Origin: an uncultured Eubacteriales bacterium
GTDB lineage: Bacteria > Bacillota > Clostridia > Oscillospirales > CAG-272
Direction: 5' to 3'
Assembly (NCBI GenBank): GCA_934432675.1
Contig: CAKRYT010000002.1
Location: 124,001 to 188,000, forward strand
Length of the DNA stretch: 64,000 nt
This document shows positions 61,507 through 64,000 of this stretch, one piece after another. Both the position numbers and the translations under genes were made by a program. Numbering within the stretch: the first letter of the stretch is position 1; every line of letters begins with the position of its first letter. The notes below the pieces were generated by a model. The model ran no database searches, was not told the origin of the DNA, and was given only the letters and a program-made list of their open reading frames with translations.

Positions 61507-62877
61507 ATGAGCAGGATCCCCTACAAAATCTACCTTGAAGAAGCGGAGATGCCGCGCGCGTGGTACAATCTGCGCGCCGATATGCAGAACAAACCGGCAC
61601 CGCTCCTTCATCCGAAGACGCACCGCCATATGACGGCGGCGGATTTGCGCCCGGTGTTCTGTGACGAACTCATCCGGCAGGAACTCGACGATACGACACC
61701 GTATTTTCCGATTCCACGTGAGATTCTTGACTTTTACAGGATGTATCGCCCGTCGCCGCTCGTGCGGGCGTACTGTCTCGAAAAGGAACTCGGCACGCCG
61801 GCGAAAATCTATTATAAGTTTGAGGGCAACAACACCTCCGGCAGTCACAAACTGAATTCCGCCGTGGCGCAGGCGTACTACGCAAAGATGCAGGGGCTGC
61901 GCGGCGTTACCACCGAGACAGGGGCGGGGCAGTGGGGGACGGCACTCTCCATGGCATGCGCCTATCTCGGGCTGGACTGCAAAGTTTTTATGGTCAGGAC
62001 GAGTTACGAACAAAAACCGCATCGCCGCGAGGTGATGCGTACTTACGGTGCCGAGGTGACGCCGTCGCCGTCTGTGACGACTTCGGTCGGCAGAAAAATC
62101 CGTGAGGAATATCCAGGCACGGGCGGATCGCTCGGCTGTGCCATATCGGAGGCGGTGGAGGCGGCGGGTGACCTCGACGGCTATCGCTACGTTCTCGGGA
62201 GCGTGTTGAACCAGGTACTGCTCCATCAGAGCGTCATCGGACTGGAATGTAAGGCGGCGATGGACATGTACGGTATCCGTCCCGATATCATCATCGGCTG
62301 TGCCGGCGGCGGCTCCAATCTCGGGGGGCTTATCGCACCGTTCATGGGAGAACGACTGCGCGGTGAGGCGCAGTACCGTTTTATTGCCGTGGAGCCTGCT
62401 TCCTGTCCCACCCTGACGCGCGGGAAATTCGTCTACGACTACTGCGACACGGGCATGGTCTGCCCGCTCGCCGAAATGTACACTCTCGGCAACGGTTTCA
62501 TGCCCGCCGCCACACATGCCGGAGGGCTCCGCTATCACGGCATGAACAGTGTGCTCTCCCGACTGTACGCCGACGGGCTCATAGAGGCGCGTTCCGTGCG
62601 GCAGACGGAGGTGTTCGCGGCGGCGGAGCGTTTCGCGCGCTGTGAGGGGATTCTGCCCGCGCCCGAGAGCGGGCACGCCGTTTGTGCCGCGATGGATGAG
62701 GCACTCGCCTGCCGGGATCGCGGGGAGGAAAAGACCATCCTTTTCGGGCTGACCGGGACGGGGTACTTCGATATGACCGCTTACGGGCAGTATAACGACG
62801 GGAGAATGACGGACAGTATCCCGACCGAGGAGGAACTGGCACGCGGGTTTGCCACCATACCGGACGTGAGACCGTAA
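61507..62877 (+). CDS. trpB: TrpB2-type tryptophan synthase beta chain
   Basis: 456 residues, longer than classical TrpB and carrying the N-terminal extension of the TrpB2 (TrpEb_2) branch. PLP lysine is Lys115 in SGSHKLNSAVAQ. GAGQWGTALSMAC and the phosphate loop CAGGGSNLGGL are present. TrpB2 enzymes condense indole with serine and usually do not pair with TrpA. It stands alone behind a Trp T-box, with no other trp gene adjacent, fitting indole salvage or a shunt. GGAAGGCAG precedes the ATG. Confidence 0.92.
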   Translation: MSRIPYKIYLEEAEMPRAWYNLRADMQNKPAPLLHPKTHRHMTAADLRPVFCDELIRQELDDTTPYFPIPREILDFYRMYRPSPLVRAYCLEKELGTPAKIYYKFEGNNTSGSHKLNSAVAQAYYAKMQGLRGVTTETGAGQWGTALSMACAYLGLDCKVFMVRTSYEQKPHRREVMRTYGAEVTPSPSVTTSVGRKIREEYPGTGGSLGCAISEAVEAAGDLDGYRYVLGSVLNQVLLHQSVIGLECKAAMDMYGIRPDIIIGCAGGGSNLGGLIAPFMGERLRGEAQYRFIAVEPASCPTLTRGKFVYDYCDTGMVCPLAEMYTLGNGFMPAATHAGGLRYHGMNSVLSRLYADGLIEARSVRQTEVFAAAERFARCEGILPAPESGHAVCAAMDEALACRDRGEEKTILFGLTGTGYFDMTAYGQYNDGRMTDSIPTEEELARGFATIPDVRP

Positions 62878-62884
62878 AAACAGA

Positions 62885-62910
62885 GAGGAGCCGTAAAAAT
62901 ACGGCTCCTC
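62885..62910. terminator. Convergent terminator after trpB
   Basis: GAGGAGCCGTA/TACGGCTCCTC with an AAAA loop. The arms are identical to those at 7176-7200. No long T tract follows on the plus side (CCCCGATATTT). Confidence 0.78.
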
Positions 62911-62927
62911 CCCGATATTTATGCGCG

Positions 62928-63359
62928 TCAGAGATACGGGCGCAGTTCCTTTTCCATCGTGTCTTCCAGTGAGATGAGGCGTCTCGCGACGTTTTTCGCC
63001 CCTTCGTCCGCCTCGGAGTAGCGATTGAGGTAACGGGAGAGGGATTTCACGCCCATGTGACACCCGTCGGTGAGCAGGGAAGCGATGGTCTCGTCCGTGC
63101 AGTCAAAACCGAGTTTCATGCCCGTCTTGACGTGCGCCATGCCCTTTGCCATCGGGTTGGGCTCCTTACCCTCGTCGTCGTATGTGTCGAGTTGGTCGCG
63201 GATCTCCCGTTGCATCTTGGCGTGCGCGGTCTTCTGGTCCGAGAGGTGGCGGCGAAAATCCTCGTGGGTCACCTTACCGTACACATCCTCAATCGCGGAA
63301 ATGCCCATTTTGATACCCGCGTCACACTCGCGCAAAAGCTGAATCGTATCTTCTCTCAT
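62928..63359 (-). CDS. Ferritin-like four-helix protein of unknown function
   Basis: 143 residues, almost wholly helical. It begins MREDTIQLLRECDAGIKMG, has HLSDQKTAHAKMQREIRDQL in the middle, and ends SLEDTMEKELRPYL. The pattern resembles DUF2383/PA2169-like helical bundles. No clear diiron ExxH pair set can be defined. The start at 63359 follows AAGGAG; an in-frame codon at 63422 is in the terminator region. It is probably monocistronic. Confidence 0.65.
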   Translation of the reverse strand: MREDTIQLLRECDAGIKMGISAIEDVYGKVTHEDFRRHLSDQKTAHAKMQREIRDQLDTYDDEGKEPNPMAKGMAHVKTGMKLGFDCTDETIASLLTDGCHMGVKSLSRYLNRYSEADEGAKNVARRLISLEDTMEKELRPYL

Positions 63360-63420
63360 GATGGTCTCCTTTTTGAAAACGGTTACGCATCTAGTTTGCC
63401 CTCTTCTCCCCGTTTCAAAC

Positions 63421-63456
63421 AAAGAGGTGCCGCAAATGCGGCACCTCTTTGCGGTT
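63421..63456. terminator. Terminator downstream of trkH
   Basis: AAAGAGGTGCCGC/GCGGCACCTCTTT with a four-base loop; followed by GTTTG on the minus strand and GCGGTTTTTT on the plus. Confidence 0.8.
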
Positions 63457-63561
63457 TTTTAGGGGAAAACGGAAATTCGCCCCGCGGATGACCCGAAGGG
63501 AAAACGGACCTGCACCGTACCGCAGGACACAGAAAAGGAGACGGAATTTTGCCGCGCCGGA

Positions 63562-64000
63562 TCACTTTTTCAGCCAGGTGGTCGGCAGACAGGTGAGCAG
63601 GAGCGGATAGATTTCCAGCCGCCCGAGCAGCATCGCGACCGACAGCACGAATTTTGAAAAACCGGAGTAGGCAGAGAAACTCGTGAGAGTCGGGCTGAAA
63701 AACGGACCGATATTGTTAAAGCAGGAGATGGCGGCACTGAGATTGGTCTCCACGGTGAAGACCGCATTTCGCTCGAAGGAGAGCAGCAACAGGGTGAGCA
63801 CGGTCAAAAAGGTGCAGACGGTGAGATAGGAATGAACGCCCGTGAGAGTATCGTCGTCCAGCCGTTTGCCTTCCATCTTGACCACCGTGACGGTGCGGGG
63901 GTGCAGTACGCGACGAAGTCTGCCGATCATGGACTTGAAGAGGATGACGACGCGCGCGACCTTGAATCCGCCTGCCGTCGACCCCGCGCAACCGCCGATG
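63562..64000 (-). CDS. trkH: TrkH/KtrB-type potassium uptake channel subunit, C-terminal part
   Basis: The frame is open to the window edge, so the N-terminal two-thirds lie outside. The visible part starts IGGCAGSTAGGFKVARVVIL, a selectivity-filter/pore segment typical of TrkH. SAAISCFNNIGPFFSPTLTSFSAYSGFSK follows (fourth pore region), and the protein ends LGRLEIYPLLLTCLPTTWLKK. It forms the K+-translocating membrane subunit and needs a TrkA-like partner, which is not in this window. Confidence 0.92.
   Translation of the reverse strand, partial: IGGCAGSTAGGFKVARVVILFKSMIGRLRRVLHPRTVTVVKMEGKRLDDDTLTGVHSYLTVCTFLTVLTLLLLSFERNAVFTVETNLSAAISCFNNIGPFFSPTLTSFSAYSGFSKFVLSVAMLLGRLEIYPLLLTCLPTTWLKK

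Overview
The window is GC-rich bacterial chromosome with the layout of an anaerobic, probably spore-forming member of the Clostridia (Bacillota). The evidence is two T-box leaders, a SPOCS/LysM spore-type protein, Firmicutes-type zinc S14, rubrerythrin, and sigma-70-like promoters with TTGACA/TATAAT boxes almost always 17 bp apart. Genus cannot be assigned from the sequence alone. No phage, insertion sequence or CRISPR array was seen.

Region by region. (1) 1-5100: the end of an ABC-F ATPase, rsmG, a cytidylate-kinase-like fusion protein coupled to argS and yebC, then tRNA-Gln(UUG). (2) 5100-7210: a small repeat cluster with a decayed tRNA/terminator duplicate, then a cytidine-deaminase-like gene, a TfoX-N protein and RNase III. 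(3) 7230-13460, minus strand: serS behind a T-box, pheS-pheT, and a metallophosphoesterase divergent from topB. (4) 13590-19245: topB-HAD phosphatase, then ackA-rhaD. (5) 19246-25100: a looser region with a patatin, two small membrane-protein genes (one an HTH protein with four 2-TM repeats), SPOCS/LysM, and a ribbon-helix-helix gene divergent from a zinc-ribbon membrane protein over a tandem-repeat operator candidate. (6) 25132-28623, minus: an unknown membrane protein coupled to polA. (7) 28860-44790: the complete S10-spc-alpha ribosomal supercluster from rpsJ to rplQ, with secY, adk, map, infA and rpoA. (8) 45151-52563: a membrane protein, rubrerythrin, a three-gene oxidative half-TCA operon (Re-type citrate synthase candidate, aconitase, isocitrate dehydrogenase), and aroK on the minus strand. 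(9) 52758-57292: the agmatine deiminase operon (putrescine carbamoyltransferase, antiporter, agmatine deiminase, carbamate kinase). (10) 57640-64000: a REC/HD-GYP/GGDEF protein, a leucine-rich-repeat protein, T-box(Trp)-trpB2, a ferritin-like helical protein, and the end of trkH.

How the genes work together. The half-TCA operon would convert acetyl-CoA and oxaloacetate to 2-oxoglutarate for glutamate synthesis. The agmatine operon would make ATP and putrescine by substrate-level phosphorylation. ackA gives a second ATP-yielding kinase. The T-boxes tie serS and trpB2 to the charging of tRNA-Ser and tRNA-Trp. No wholly new system is evident. The least explained items are the fourfold-repeat HTH membrane protein, the kinase fusion upstream of argS, the ribbon-helix-helix/iteron locus, a shared terminator-arm sequence used across the window, the structured spacers inside the ribosomal operon, and the possible switch-like leader of the c-di-GMP gene.
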